Below are positions 1-7,791 of a stretch of DNA of 45,197 bases, piece by piece. Both the position numbers and the translations under genes were made by a program. A model generated the notes under the pieces. That model searched no databases, was not told where the DNA came from, and saw nothing but the letters and a program-made list of their open reading frames with translations. The DNA is from Porticoccaceae bacterium. Lineage in GTDB: Bacteria; Pseudomonadota; Gammaproteobacteria; Pseudomonadales; Porticoccaceae. The DNA lies in assembly GCA_023229065.1 (NCBI GenBank), contig JALNZZ010000003.1:1-45197 (forward strand). The letters are read 5' to 3'. Each line of letters begins with the position of its first letter. Position 1 is the stretch's first letter.

Positions 1-80
1 TGGATTTGATGGTCACCGATGGTCTCCCTGAGTACGGGCTGGGCAACTGGCTTGTCAGCGCTCGCCAGTATGGCCGATAG
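1..80 (+). CDS. Possible C-terminal fragment of an unidentified gene cut by the window edge
   Basis: The third plus frame is open from base 3 to a TAG at 78-80. It reads as a 25-residue tail ending in GLGNWLVSARQYGR. The composition is protein-like (Trp, Tyr, Gly and Arg in plausible positions) and the other two plus frames stop within 31 bases. If real, the gene would converge on ptsO, which ends at 254. I do not recognise the tail. It is too short to exclude chance. Confidence 0.25.
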   Translation, partial: DLMVTDGLPEYGLGNWLVSARQYGR

Positions 81-253
81 GCCCTTAGTGTATCGACAGG
101 AATGTGACCGTGCTACCGCAATCGCCCCGTGTCAGCGGTTTTCACAACAGAGCGAGAGCGACAGGAGCCTCTTGTCGGCAAGAGGTAGCAGCGTGAGAGT
201 GTTGGCGAGGATCAGGTGTCGCTGACAGCGAGGTGAAACTCGAAGAAAAGCCG

Positions 254-523
254 CTACTGCTCCTCTCCGAAGCCATCGGCGAGCAGGTCACTAATAGCCT
301 GGCAGGCGAGCTCCTCGTCGCTGCCGTCGAACAGAAAGTGCAGGACACTGCCCTGGCTTGCTGCCAACAGCATCAGTGACATGACGCTTTTGGCGTCGAC
401 CAGCTTGCCATTCCGACCGGTGCGAATGGCACAAGTGAAGGTGTTCGCGGTGGAGGCCAGCTTGGCTGCAGCGCGGGCGTGAAGGCCAAGCTTATTGGTG
501 ATAGTGAGGTCTGTTTCGATCAT
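254..523 (-). CDS. ptsO: Nitrogen-PTS phosphocarrier NPr (HPr family)
   Basis: An 89-residue cytoplasmic phosphocarrier of the HPr fold, the usual family length. It passes phosphate from EI-Ntr (PtsP, not in this window) to EIIA-Ntr (PtsN). The N-terminal segment TNKLGLHARAA carries the phosphorylatable His15, and the AKSVMSLMLLAASQGS stretch is the second family signature. It is the last gene of the rpoN-hpf-ptsN-rapZ-ptsO run, 28 bases after rapZ, so it is probably translated from the same message. The start ATG has no strong Shine-Dalgarno sequence just upstream. The assignment as NPr rather than sugar-PTS HPr rests on this neighbourhood. Confidence 0.93.
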   Translation of the reverse strand: MIETDLTITNKLGLHARAAAKLASTANTFTCAIRTGRNGKLVDAKSVMSLMLLAASQGSVLHFLFDGSDEELACQAISDLLADGFGEEQ

Positions 524-551
524 CGTGGGGTCATTTTTTTACTTTAGGCGG

Positions 552-1457
552 TCATGGGGACGACCGGCTTGGTGAATCTAGCAGCTCGCGGTGCTGAAGT
601 TGGATATTAGAGTACTGGCGGCTGAAATGCTCGTGCAAACGGCTGGCAATATAGACAGAGCGGTGCTGGCCACCGGTGCAGCCGATGGCAATGGTCAGAT
701 AGCTGCGATTGCTGGCCACGAGGCGCGGCAGCCAGCGACTGAAAAAGCCGATCAGATCGGCGAGCATGGCGGCGACTTCGGTCTGCGACTCGAGAAAGGC
801 AATGACTTCCGGATCGCGACCTGTGAAGTGGCGCAACTCCGGCTTCCAGTAGGGGTTGGGCAGGTTGCGCACATCGAAGACAAAATCAGCATCAAGGGGA
901 ACGCCGTGCTTGAAGCCAAAGGAGTGGAACAGGATGGCCATATCGCCTTCGCTGCCCGGCACGATCTGCTTTCTTACCAGATCCCGCAACTGGTGCAGGG
1001 TCATATTGGTCGTGTCGATCTGGCGATTGGCGATGGCGGCCACGGGGTCGAGAATATCCCGCTCCAGAGCCAGGGCCTGCTTGAGGTCGATGTTGAGTGT
1101 ACTGAGAGGGTGCTTGCGGCGAGTTTCGCTGTAGCGGCGGAGCAGTGTCGGGGTACGGGCGTCGAGATAGACGACATCGCAGAGCACCCCTGAGGCGCGG
1201 AGCTTTTCCAGAATCTGCGGCAGCTCGTCCAGCTTGCCCCCCAGGTTGCGTGCGTCGATGCCGACCGCGATCTGGCTGGGGGCGCGACTCGAGACGTTGG
1301 ATAGCTCGGCGAACAGAGCGGGTAGAAGGCCGGCCGGTAAGTTGTCAATACAGGTAAAGCCAAGGTCTTCGAGGATGTGCAGCGCCGTGCTCTTGCCGGA
1401 GCCAGAGCGACCACTGATAACAACCAGGCGCATCAGCGGCGCGGCGCTGTTGTTCAT
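552..1457 (-). CDS. rapZ: RNase adapter / nucleotide-binding protein RapZ (YvcJ family)
   Basis: A 301-residue P-loop protein. In Escherichia coli RapZ binds the small RNAs GlmY and GlmZ and directs RNase E to GlmZ, so controlling amino-sugar synthesis for the envelope. The Walker A motif GRSGSGKS is at residues 16-23, the motif FGFKHGVP lies in mid-protein, and the C-terminal domain has the family signature IGCTGGQHRSVYIA. Its ATG overlaps the TAA of ptsN by one base, a sign of translational coupling. A second Met at residue 9 matches the shorter N-terminus of E. coli RapZ, so the first eight residues are uncertain. Whether GlmY/GlmZ exist in this organism cannot be seen here. Confidence 0.95.
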   Translation of the reverse strand: MNNSAAPLMRLVVISGRSGSGKSTALHILEDLGFTCIDNLPAGLLPALFAELSNVSSRAPSQIAVGIDARNLGGKLDELPQILEKLRASGVLCDVVYLDARTPTLLRRYSETRRKHPLSTLNIDLKQALALERDILDPVAAIANRQIDTTNMTLHQLRDLVRKQIVPGSEGDMAILFHSFGFKHGVPLDADFVFDVRNLPNPYWKPELRHFTGRDPEVIAFLESQTEVAAMLADLIGFFSRWLPRLVASNRSYLTIAIGCTGGQHRSVYIASRLHEHFSRQYSNIQLQHRELLDSPSRSSP

Positions 1458-1921
1458 TAGCCAGCGTACTCGGTGGCGAGATTGAACAGATCGAGGTCGC
1501 TGGTCGCAGCGCGCAGGCGCTGGCGCACCTCCTCGCTTTGCATAAGCTCAGCAATGGCGGCCAGCGCCTTGAGGTGCTCATCGCTATGCTCTTGAGGCAC
1601 CATCAAAGCAAACACCAGGTCGACAGGCTTGCCGTCGATGGCGTCAAAGTCCACTTGATCGCTGAGCTTAAGCAACACGCCGGTGATCTTGCTGCAGCCC
1701 GGCACCCGGCAATGGGGGACAGCCACACCGGATCCTATCCCGGTGCTGCCCAAACGCTCGCGCTCCAGCAGTTTTTGATAGATGGCGTCAGAATCGGTGC
1801 CGGAAAGACCGCCCTCACCGTCATTGAGAAACAGAGAGAGGTTTTCCAGCACCCGCTTTTTACTCACCCCCTCGATATTGCAGTGGGTGCGATCGAGGGT
1901 GAGAAGCTTGGCAATGTTCAT
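1457..1921 (-). CDS. ptsN: Nitrogen-regulatory PTS protein EIIA-Ntr
   Basis: A 154-residue PTS EIIA type-2 domain. It is the terminal phospho-acceptor of the nitrogen PTS; unphosphorylated PtsN regulates potassium uptake and other targets in related bacteria. The active-site His is His70 in GSGVAVPHCR. Length and fold signature are normal for the family. It lies 8 bases after hpf and overlaps rapZ by one base. Its place next to rpoN and ptsO is the classic arrangement that gave the system its name. Confidence 0.95.
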   Translation of the reverse strand: MNIAKLLTLDRTHCNIEGVSKKRVLENLSLFLNDGEGGLSGTDSDAIYQKLLERERLGSTGIGSGVAVPHCRVPGCSKITGVLLKLSDQVDFDAIDGKPVDLVFALMVPQEHSDEHLKALAAIAELMQSEEVRQRLRAATSDLDLFNLATEYAG

Positions 1922-1929
1922 GGGTGTAA

Positions 1930-2217
1930 TCAGTGACCCCGTTGCTTTTCCTTGTGTTTGATGAGCTGGCGGTCGAGTTTATCCACCAGGGTATCGATAG
2001 CAGCGTACAGGTCTTCGTGTTGAGAATCGGCAAAAAATTCACCGCCGCTGACTAGTACGGTGGCTTCGGCTTTCTGGATCAGTTTGTCGACGGAGAGAAT
2101 GACATTGGTGCTGGTAATACGATCGTTGTGGCGCTCCAGCCGCGACAGCTTGCTAGTGACATAGTCGCGGATCGAATCGGTGATATCGAGGTGGTGTCCA
2201 CTGATATTAAGTTGCAT
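1930..2217 (-). CDS. hpf: Ribosome hibernation promoting factor, short form
   Basis: A 95-residue protein of the HPF/YfiA family, the short form that lacks the C-terminal dimerisation domain of long HPF. It binds the 30S decoding region in stationary phase and promotes 100S dimers together with RMF. The start MQLNISGHHLDITDSIRDYV and the segment HEDLYAAIDTLVDKLDRQL are typical. It sits 50 bases downstream of rpoN and 8 bases upstream of ptsN. This is the standard position of hpf in gammaproteobacterial rpoN operons. Confidence 0.94.
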   Translation of the reverse strand: MQLNISGHHLDITDSIRDYVTSKLSRLERHNDRITSTNVILSVDKLIQKAEATVLVSGGEFFADSQHEDLYAAIDTLVDKLDRQLIKHKEKQRGH

Positions 2218-2267
2218 GACGATCTCCTTGCTGGGTTGAAGGGCTGACTGCCACCTGGTTGAAAAGG

Positions 2268-3704
2268 CTAACAGGCGCCCTGTTTGAATCGTTTGCGTTC
2301 ACTGGAGGTGGGTATACCCATAGCCTCCCGGTACTTGGCCACGGTGCGCCTCGCCACTTGGATGCCGCGCTCCTCGAATAGGGTGGCGAGGCGGTTGTCA
2401 CTCAAGGGCTTGTCGGGGTTTTCCGTGTCGATCATTTTTTTCAGCATGGCACGGATGGCGGTGGAGGAGCACTCACCACCACTATTGGTGCTGACATGGC
2501 TGGAGAAAAAATACTTGAGTTCGAAAACTCCCTGGGGAGTGTCGATATATTTCTGCGTGGTGACTCGAGAAATAGTGGATTCGTGTAGTTCCAGGCGCTC
2601 GGCAATATCTGCCAGCACCATGGGGCGCATGGCTTCCGGGCCTTTTTCCAGAAAGCCGCGCTGCATCTCGACAATACAGCTGGAAACTCGCAGCAGGGTT
2701 TCGTTGCGGCTTTCCAGGCTGCGCAGGAACCAGCGTGCCTCTTGCAGCTGACTGCGCAGAAAGGTGTTGTCATCGCTGTGGTCGGCGCGTTTCACCAAGG
2801 CGGCATATTGCTGGTTGATGCAGATGCGTGGTGCGATGTCGTCGTTGAGGGTCACTAGCCAGCTGCCGTTGACTTTTTCAACCCTGACATCGGGTACTAC
2901 ATATTCGGTGTCGCCGCTACCGATATGCTCACCGGGTCGCGGTGAGAGAGTCTGAATCAGGCGGATGGCGGCGGTGATGTCGTCGGGCTCGAAGCCGGTT
3001 TTGCGGCTCAGCTGATTGAAATCGCGCTCTGCTACCAGCGACAGGTGACGGTCTACCAGCTGCTTGGCCTCGGCCAGGCAGGGTGTATCCGGGGCGAACT
3101 GACCCAGCTGGATGAGCAGGCACTCACGCAGGTCGGCCCCGCCGACTCCCGGTGGGTCGAACTGTTGGACGCGGTGAAGCACAGCCATCACTTCGTCCAG
3201 CTCCACCCCTTCGAAGGCTTCGTGAATGTCAGCGATCGGGGTGCCGAGCATGCCATCATCGTCGATAGCGTCGATGATGGCGGTAGCAATCAGGTTGTCG
3301 AGGGGGGACATGGTGGTGAGGTTGAGCTGCCAGTGCAGGTGGTCCCGCAGGGACTCAGTAACGCTATGGAAGCTCTCGAAATCGCGATTGTCGGTGCCGG
3401 GTTGTACCGGGCTGGGGGCCGCCGGGTAAATATCGTCCCACTTGGCGTCTACCGGGAGCTCCTCGGGAATAGGAGCATCCTCCCACTCGCGGTCAGCGGT
3501 GAGAGGGTCTTCGGCAGTTTGTTCAAGGGTGTCGGTAGTATTTTCGAACTCCTCGGCCATTTCCAGCAGAGGGTTGGAGTAAAGCGCTTGCTGGATCTCC
3601 TGGTGCAGATCCAGGGACGACAGCTGCAATAGTCGGATGGCCTGCTGCAGCTGAGGGGTCATGGTCAGCTGTTGGCCAATTTTTAACTGCAGGGATTGTC
3701 TCAT
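2268..3704 (-). CDS. rpoN: RNA polymerase sigma-54 factor
   Basis: A 478-residue sigma-54 of normal length. It directs RNA polymerase to -24/-12 promoters that need an AAA+ enhancer-binding activator. Region I is the Gln- and Leu-rich start (QLTMTPQLQQAIRLLQL). An acidic region II follows (roughly residues 55-115), then the core-binding domain, a helix-turn-helix (ESTISRVTTQKYI) and the RpoN box ARRTVAKYRE at residues 451-460. It is separated from lptB by 147 bases that hold a good sigma-70-like promoter on the same strand, so it can be transcribed apart from the lpt genes. Confidence 0.97.
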   Translation of the reverse strand: MRQSLQLKIGQQLTMTPQLQQAIRLLQLSSLDLHQEIQQALYSNPLLEMAEEFENTTDTLEQTAEDPLTADREWEDAPIPEELPVDAKWDDIYPAAPSPVQPGTDNRDFESFHSVTESLRDHLHWQLNLTTMSPLDNLIATAIIDAIDDDGMLGTPIADIHEAFEGVELDEVMAVLHRVQQFDPPGVGGADLRECLLIQLGQFAPDTPCLAEAKQLVDRHLSLVAERDFNQLSRKTGFEPDDITAAIRLIQTLSPRPGEHIGSGDTEYVVPDVRVEKVNGSWLVTLNDDIAPRICINQQYAALVKRADHSDDNTFLRSQLQEARWFLRSLESRNETLLRVSSCIVEMQRGFLEKGPEAMRPMVLADIAERLELHESTISRVTTQKYIDTPQGVFELKYFFSSHVSTNSGGECSSTAIRAMLKKMIDTENPDKPLSDNRLATLFEERGIQVARRTVAKYREAMGIPTSSERKRFKQGAC

Positions 3705-3739
3705 TCAGCTACTGCGTAAAAGTATCTCCGTTACAGCTG

Positions 3740-3768
3740 AGTGTAGCCCCGCAGAAACATTCAGGCAA
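3740..3768 (-). promoter_or_regulatory. Putative sigma-70 promoter of rpoN
   Basis: On the minus strand the sequence reads TTGCCT, a 17-base spacer, then TACACT (-10 at 3740-3745, -35 at 3763-3768). The spacing is ideal, and it leaves a leader of about 30 bases before the rpoN ATG at 3704. This is by pattern only. Confidence 0.5.
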
Positions 3769-3796
3769 TCGGGCAAGCAAAAGATGTGCCGCTACT

Positions 3797-3826
3797 TTGA
3801 GATAGATCAGCTTGAGGTAGATCAGC
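3797..3826. repeat. 15-bp tandem direct repeat between lptB and rpoN
   Basis: TTGAGATAGATCAGC (3797-3811) is followed without a gap by TTGAGGTAGATCAGC (3812-3826), with 14 of 15 bases identical. It lies just upstream of the putative rpoN promoter and downstream of lptB. It could be a paired binding site or a slippage duplication. Confidence 0.7.
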
Positions 3827-3851
3827 GGAGTGGCTGATACCCGAGCGAGAC

Positions 3852-4577
3852 TTACAGAGAGAAATGCTCTCCCAAATAAATCTCTCGTACTTTGGCGTCG
3901 CCAAGAATTTGCTCTGCACTGCCCTCGGCAATTACCCGGCCCTCGCCGACGATATATGCCCGCTCGCAGATATCGAGGGTTTCACGCACGTTGTGGTCGG
4001 TAATCAGGACACCGATGCCCTTGTCCCGCAGATGGCGAACAATCATCTTGATGTCGTTGACGGAGATTGGGTCGACGCCGGCAAAAGGCTCATCGAGCAG
4101 GATGAAGGCCGGTTCGGTGGCCAAGGCCCGGGCAATCTCCACCCGCCGCCGCTCACCGCCGGACAGGCTCATGCCAAGGGACTTGCGGATATGGTCAATA
4201 TGGAACTCGTGGAGGAGGCCTTCCAGGCGCTCGTGTCGCGCCGCACGGTTGAGATCCTTGCGGGTTTCGAGAATGGCGAGAATGTTGTCCTCGACGCTCA
4301 GCTTGCGGAACACCGAGGCCTCCTGGGGCAGATAGCCGATGCCGGCGCGGGCGCGACCGTGCATAGGCAGGCGCGTCACTTCGCGGTCATCGATAAAGAT
4401 GCGGCCATGATCCTGGGCCACGAGACCGACGATCATGTAGAAGCAGGTGGTTTTACCGGCACCGTTGGGTCCCAGCAGGCCGACAATCTGCCCGCTGGCT
4501 ACCTGTAGGGAGACATCGGCGATGACTTGGCGCTTTTTGTAGCTTTTTGCGAGGTGCTCGACGCGCAGCAGTCTCAT
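3852..4577 (-). CDS. lptB: LPS export ABC transporter ATPase LptB
   Basis: A 241-residue ABC ATPase, the cytoplasmic motor of the LptB2FGC complex that extracts LPS from the inner membrane. Walker A GPNGAGKT is at residues 36-43, the signature LSGGE at 138-142, Walker B ILLDEP at 159-164 with catalytic Glu163, and the switch His at 195. Its start overlaps the end of lptA by 4 bases, so the two are translationally coupled. LptF and LptG are not in the window. Confidence 0.97.
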   Translation of the reverse strand: MRLLRVEHLAKSYKKRQVIADVSLQVASGQIVGLLGPNGAGKTTCFYMIVGLVAQDHGRIFIDDREVTRLPMHGRARAGIGYLPQEASVFRKLSVEDNILAILETRKDLNRAARHERLEGLLHEFHIDHIRKSLGMSLSGGERRRVEIARALATEPAFILLDEPFAGVDPISVNDIKMIVRHLRDKGIGVLITDHNVRETLDICERAYIVGEGRVIAEGSAEQILGDAKVREIYLGEHFSL

Positions 4578-5200
4578 TGTGTGCCGTCCTCTTCTGCTGC
4601 AGGGGCTTCTGCTTCTTCCTCAGGTGGCTCTGGGTTCCCAAGTGGCTCTGGCGCAGGTTGGCTGGTGGCAGGCGGCGGCTCGCTGCGTTGCTGGTCGGGC
4701 GGGATGACCATGCGAATGCGGCCCCCTTCAGCGTTGTCGCCGCTGGCGCGGATTACCTCCTGGCGCAGGTCGTAGTCGATACGATTGCCGGTGAGGGTGG
4801 TGCCATCCTGTTCGAGGCTGGCATCGCCCACCAGGTGAATCTGGTCCGCCGCCAGCTGGTACTCGATAGTGCCAGCGCGGGCTACAACCGGGCTCTCACC
4901 GGGCTTCATCTGTTGCTGGTAGTGGGCCGGTCGGCCGGTGGCAACGATGTGATCGACCTGGTTGCCAGCACTGTGCACTGTCACTTTATCAGCGTTGATG
5001 AGAATGCTGCCCTGGCGAATGGTGACATCCCGCTCGTAGATGGTTACTCCCTGGCGCTCGTCGCGCATGGCGCTGCCGGCCTCGATTTCGATGGGTTGTC
5101 GGGGATCGCTGGGCAGCGCCATGGCGCTGCTGGCGAGTAGTGCAATGCCGAGGGCAGCGACTGTGGCGATGTTGGTGATGAGCTTCCCGCTAACGCGCAT
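4574..5200 (-). CDS. lptA: LPS transport periplasmic bridge protein LptA
   Basis: A 208-residue LptA. It forms the periplasmic beta-jellyroll bridge that carries LPS from LptC to LptD. A signal peptide is clear (residues 1 to about 28, ending ASSAMA), followed by an OstA-type core starting LPSDPRQPIEIEAGS. I start at the ATG at 5200, since it begins directly with the signal peptide. The longer open frame to 5410 reads non-protein-like sequence over lptC. It overlaps lptC by 11 bases. The last 40 or so residues form a Pro- and Glu-rich tail (PPATSQPAPEP, then EPPEEEAEAPAAEED) that I do not expect in E. coli LptA. Confidence 0.93.
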   Translation of the reverse strand: MRVSGKLITNIATVAALGIALLASSAMALPSDPRQPIEIEAGSAMRDERQGVTIYERDVTIRQGSILINADKVTVHSAGNQVDHIVATGRPAHYQQQMKPGESPVVARAGTIEYQLAADQIHLVGDASLEQDGTTLTGNRIDYDLRQEVIRASGDNAEGGRIRMVIPPDQQRSEPPPATSQPAPEPLGNPEPPEEEAEAPAAEEDGTQ

Positions 5201-5753
5201 GGTGTGTGCCCTGGACCTGTTTAAGAATGTGGTAGGTACGGGCGTTGAAGTCGGCCCGCATGCCGATGCCGGTGGTCTGGCCTCCCGGGTAGGCGAGGGT
5301 GACCTGGTCGTCTGTTTCCGCCCGATTATCTTCGGGGAGGAAGTGTAGGATACCTGTGGTGAAGGTGTTTTGTCCTGTCTGGCTATCCTGCCAGGCGTGG
5401 ACATCGCCACTCAATACGACCCGCTGGCCATTATCCTCAGTGTGGGCTTCGTTGGCAGTGACATGCCAGGGCGACGTTTCTTCCCGCTCGTGGCGCGCCA
5501 GCAGGTTCGGGTTTTCCAGTTCGAAGCGGTCAGCGGCACTGTAGTAGAGCCCTGTTTCTGCCCTGAGGGTATAGGCTTCCACACCCTCGGCATTGAAGTG
5601 AGAGGTGACGGTAGTGCGCATATAGCTATCTGCGGTAGGCAGGGACTCAATGCGAGTCTTGCGAGTACCGAACATCTCCGGCGGCGAGTCCCAAAAAATC
5701 AGGAACAAAGCGGACACGGCCAGCACGGCAATAAGCATCAGCAAGTTTTTCAT
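5190..5753 (-). CDS. lptC: LPS export bitopic membrane protein LptC
   Basis: A 187-residue bitopic inner-membrane protein. One N-terminal transmembrane segment (about residues 3-20, MLIAVLAVSALFLIFW) is followed by a periplasmic jellyroll domain that receives LPS from LptBFG and passes it to LptA. The start at 5753 gives the usual N-terminus MKNLLMLI; the frame extends upstream, but that part overlaps the spacer and kdsC. It lies 25 bases downstream of kdsC and overlaps lptA. Sequence conservation in this family is low, so position strengthens the call. Confidence 0.92.
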   Translation of the reverse strand: MKNLLMLIAVLAVSALFLIFWDSPPEMFGTRKTRIESLPTADSYMRTTVTSHFNAEGVEAYTLRAETGLYYSAADRFELENPNLLARHEREETSPWHVTANEAHTEDNGQRVVLSGDVHAWQDSQTGQNTFTTGILHFLPEDNRAETDDQVTLAYPGGQTTGIGMRADFNARTYHILKQVQGTHHAR

Positions 5754-5778
5754 GTGGATTTTTTTACCTGGAGCTGTT

Positions 5779-6306
5779 TCACCCGCTGTAGCCCTCAAGG
5801 GCTGCGTCCAGCTTGCCCTGGGCGCGGAGAATGAATTCTGCTGCCTCGCGGACTGCGCCCCGCCCACCGCCTCGGCGCGCCTGCCAGTGAGCGCGCTCAG
5901 CCACGGTAGAGCTGCAGTCGGCTACAGTGAGTGCCAAGCCCACCCGCGCCATCGCTGGCAGGTCGGGCAGGTCGTCACCCATAAAGGCGATCTGTTCCAG
6001 AGTCAGGGTTGTGTTCGCCAGCAACTCATCCAGGGCGCAGGATTTGTCTTCGCGGCCCTGAATAACCCGCTGGATTCCCAGTTCGGCAGCGCGTCGCGCC
6101 AGCAGCGCGGAGGTGCGACCGGTAATAATGCCCACCTCGATACCCTGGCGTTGGAGCAATTTGATGCCGAGGCCATCCTGAATATGGAAGGCCTTCAGCT
6201 CCTCGCCGTTGTTGCTGTAGTAAAGGCGACCGTCGGTAAGCACGCCGTCCACGTCGAGTAACAGCAGTCGAATAGTGCGTGCTGCAGTTTCAGGGTTCAC
6301 TGGCAT
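5779..6306 (-). CDS. kdsC: 3-deoxy-D-manno-octulosonate 8-phosphate phosphatase
   Basis: A 175-residue HAD-family phosphatase that removes the 8-phosphate from Kdo-8-P, the penultimate step before CMP-Kdo formation for LPS inner core. HAD motif I is DVDGVLTDG with Asp18 and Asp20, motif II lies in GIITGRTS, and the C-terminal acidic motif is FMGDDLPDLPAM. It has no cap domain, as usual for the tetrameric C0 subclass. It is 16 bases downstream of kdsD, in the expected order. Confidence 0.96.
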   Translation of the reverse strand: MPVNPETAARTIRLLLLDVDGVLTDGRLYYSNNGEELKAFHIQDGLGIKLLQRQGIEVGIITGRTSALLARRAAELGIQRVIQGREDKSCALDELLANTTLTLEQIAFMGDDLPDLPAMARVGLALTVADCSSTVAERAHWQARRGGGRGAVREAAEFILRAQGKLDAALEGYSG

Positions 6307-6322
6307 CGTTCAAGCCTCGAAA

Positions 6323-7294
6323 TCAGATAATGCCGGCACGGAGAATGTCGTGCATATGGATTACCCCCACGGGGTGGTGCTTGGCGTCTTCCACAACCAG
6401 GGCCGTGATTTTGCCGGTTTCCATGATATGCAGGGCCTCGGCGGCCAGGCTGTCGGCAGCCACTGTTTTACAGTTGCGTGTCATGACGGCCGCCACTGGC
6501 ACCGAGTTGATATCTACGCCCTGGTCTACGGCGCGGCGCAGGTCGCCGTCTGTGAAAACACCGAGCAACTCGTCTTGTGGTGATACCACGGTGGTCATAC
6601 CGAACCCCTTTTCGGTCATTTCCAGCAGGGCGTGGCGCAGCAGGCTGGTTTCTGTCACCCGCGGCACCTGATCACCACTGTGCATGATATCGCCCACCCG
6701 CAGCAACAGCTTGCGCCCGAGAGCGCCACCGGGGTGAGACATGGCAAACTCTTCGGCGGTGAAGCCCCGCGCTTCGAGGAGGGCGATGGCCAGGGCGTCG
6801 CCCATTACCAAAGTAACAGTAGTGCTGGTGGTCGGGGCGAGGTTGAGAGGGCAGGCCTCTTTGGTGACACTGATGTCGATCAGGGCATCGGCAAACTTGG
6901 CCAGTGGAGAGCTAGAGTTACCCGTCATGCTGATCAGAGGAGTGCCTAGGCGTTTGATCAGGGGTAACAGGGTGACCACTTCGGCGCTGGAGCCGGAGCT
7001 GGAGATGGCGATCACGACATCTTCGCTGGTGATCATCCCCAGATCTCCGTGGCTCGCCTCACCGGGGTGCACGAAAAAGGCTGGTGAGCCGGTGCTGGCC
7101 AGGGTTGCGGCAATCTTGCGGCCGATATGGCCGGACTTGCCCATGCCGGTGACGATGGTGCGTCCCCGGCAGGCTAGAATCAGCTCGCAGGCGCGGGCAA
7201 AATTGCCATCGATACGTGTTGCGAGACTTTGTACAGCCTCGGCTTCCAGTTGTACGGTGCGGCGCGCCGAAGCGATATACGATGTGTCAGTCAT
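6323..7294 (-). CDS. kdsD: D-arabinose 5-phosphate isomerase
   Basis: A 323-residue enzyme that converts ribulose 5-phosphate to arabinose 5-phosphate, the first committed step of Kdo synthesis. An SIS sugar-isomerase domain (about residues 40-175, with VTGMGKSGHIGRK and ISSSGSSAEV) is followed by two CBS domains (about 205-323). I start at the ATG at 7294, giving MTDTSYIASA. The frame runs on to 7501, but that stretch lies in the divergent promoter region and does not look like protein. It is the first gene of the kds-lpt run. Confidence 0.95.
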   Translation of the reverse strand: MTDTSYIASARRTVQLEAEAVQSLATRIDGNFARACELILACRGRTIVTGMGKSGHIGRKIAATLASTGSPAFFVHPGEASHGDLGMITSEDVVIAISSSGSSAEVVTLLPLIKRLGTPLISMTGNSSSPLAKFADALIDISVTKEACPLNLAPTTSTTVTLVMGDALAIALLEARGFTAEEFAMSHPGGALGRKLLLRVGDIMHSGDQVPRVTETSLLRHALLEMTEKGFGMTTVVSPQDELLGVFTDGDLRRAVDQGVDINSVPVAAVMTRNCKTVAADSLAAEALHIMETGKITALVVEDAKHHPVGVIHMHDILRAGII

Positions 7295-7300
7295 GCTGTT

Positions 7301-7319
7301 TCCCGGGTTGAGCCCGGGA
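7301..7319 (-). promoter_or_regulatory. Stem-loop covering the kdsD ribosome binding site
   Basis: TCCCGGG (7301-7307) and CCCGGGA (7313-7319) form a perfect 7-bp GC-rich stem with a 5-base loop. On the minus strand the only Shine-Dalgarno-like GGGA (7301-7304) lies 6 bases ahead of the kdsD ATG and inside this stem. It could mask translation initiation. That is inference from the sequence only. Confidence 0.45.
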
Positions 7320-7390
7320 TTATAACCGTGGCGGGAAGCAAGGGAACCTGCTGGCGCTATTTGTTGTAAAGCCGCTCGGCATGGCGAGTG

Positions 7391-7419
7391 TTCCGCGCCA
7401 GGGGCCGGAATGGTATAGT
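7391..7419 (+). promoter_or_regulatory. Putative extended -10 promoter of ibaG-murA
   Basis: TGG followed by TATAGT (7411-7419) makes an extended -10 element. The -35 region 17 bases upstream (TTCCGC, 7391-7396) is poor, as extended -10 promoters allow. It lies in the 207-base divergent gap between kdsD and ibaG, about 85 bases before the ibaG ATG. Confidence 0.45.
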
Positions 7420-7501
7420 GCGCGGCCCTGCCCTCGTCGACAAGGTCGTCGATAACTGAGTGGTACAGCCCCCACAACTGAGCCCATTCTACGGACAGCA
7501 C

Positions 7502-7741
7502 ATGAACCCAGAAGATATCAAGACATTACTCGCCACTGCCTTCCCGGATGCCAATATTCAGGTGGAGGGCGATGGTCGGCATTTCAATTTAGTGGTAGTC
7601 AGCAGCCAGTTCGAAGGGCTGCGTACCATCAAGCGTCAGCAAATGGTGTATGCGGCTCTTAATGCTGAAATCGCCAGCGGTGCGCTGCACGCTGTGAATA
7701 TGCGTACCCTTACCCCAGCGGAACTGGCTGCACAGGCCTGA
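7502..7741 (+). CDS. ibaG: BolA-family protein IbaG
   Basis: A 79-residue BolA-like protein. IbaG/BolA proteins partner with monothiol glutaredoxin in iron-sulfur handling and acid-stress response. The core contains VEGDGRHFNLVVVSSQFEGL, where the conserved His of the BolA fold lies, and KRQQMVYAAL. I use the ATG at 7502 (MNPEDIK), since the extra upstream residues of the longer frame are not family-like. It is 50 bases upstream of murA, the usual pairing. Confidence 0.92.
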   Translation: MNPEDIKTLLATAFPDANIQVEGDGRHFNLVVVSSQFEGLRTIKRQQMVYAALNAEIASGALHAVNMRTLTPAELAAQA

Positions 7742-7791
7742 TCGACGCGTTCTCGGCGGGCCTGTGTTCGCCGCACCAGACAAGGTTTGCC

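Noticed and set aside
19..225. 68-codon plus-strand frame near the left edge
   Set aside because: No Shine-Dalgarno, non-protein-like composition, and no recognisable motif.
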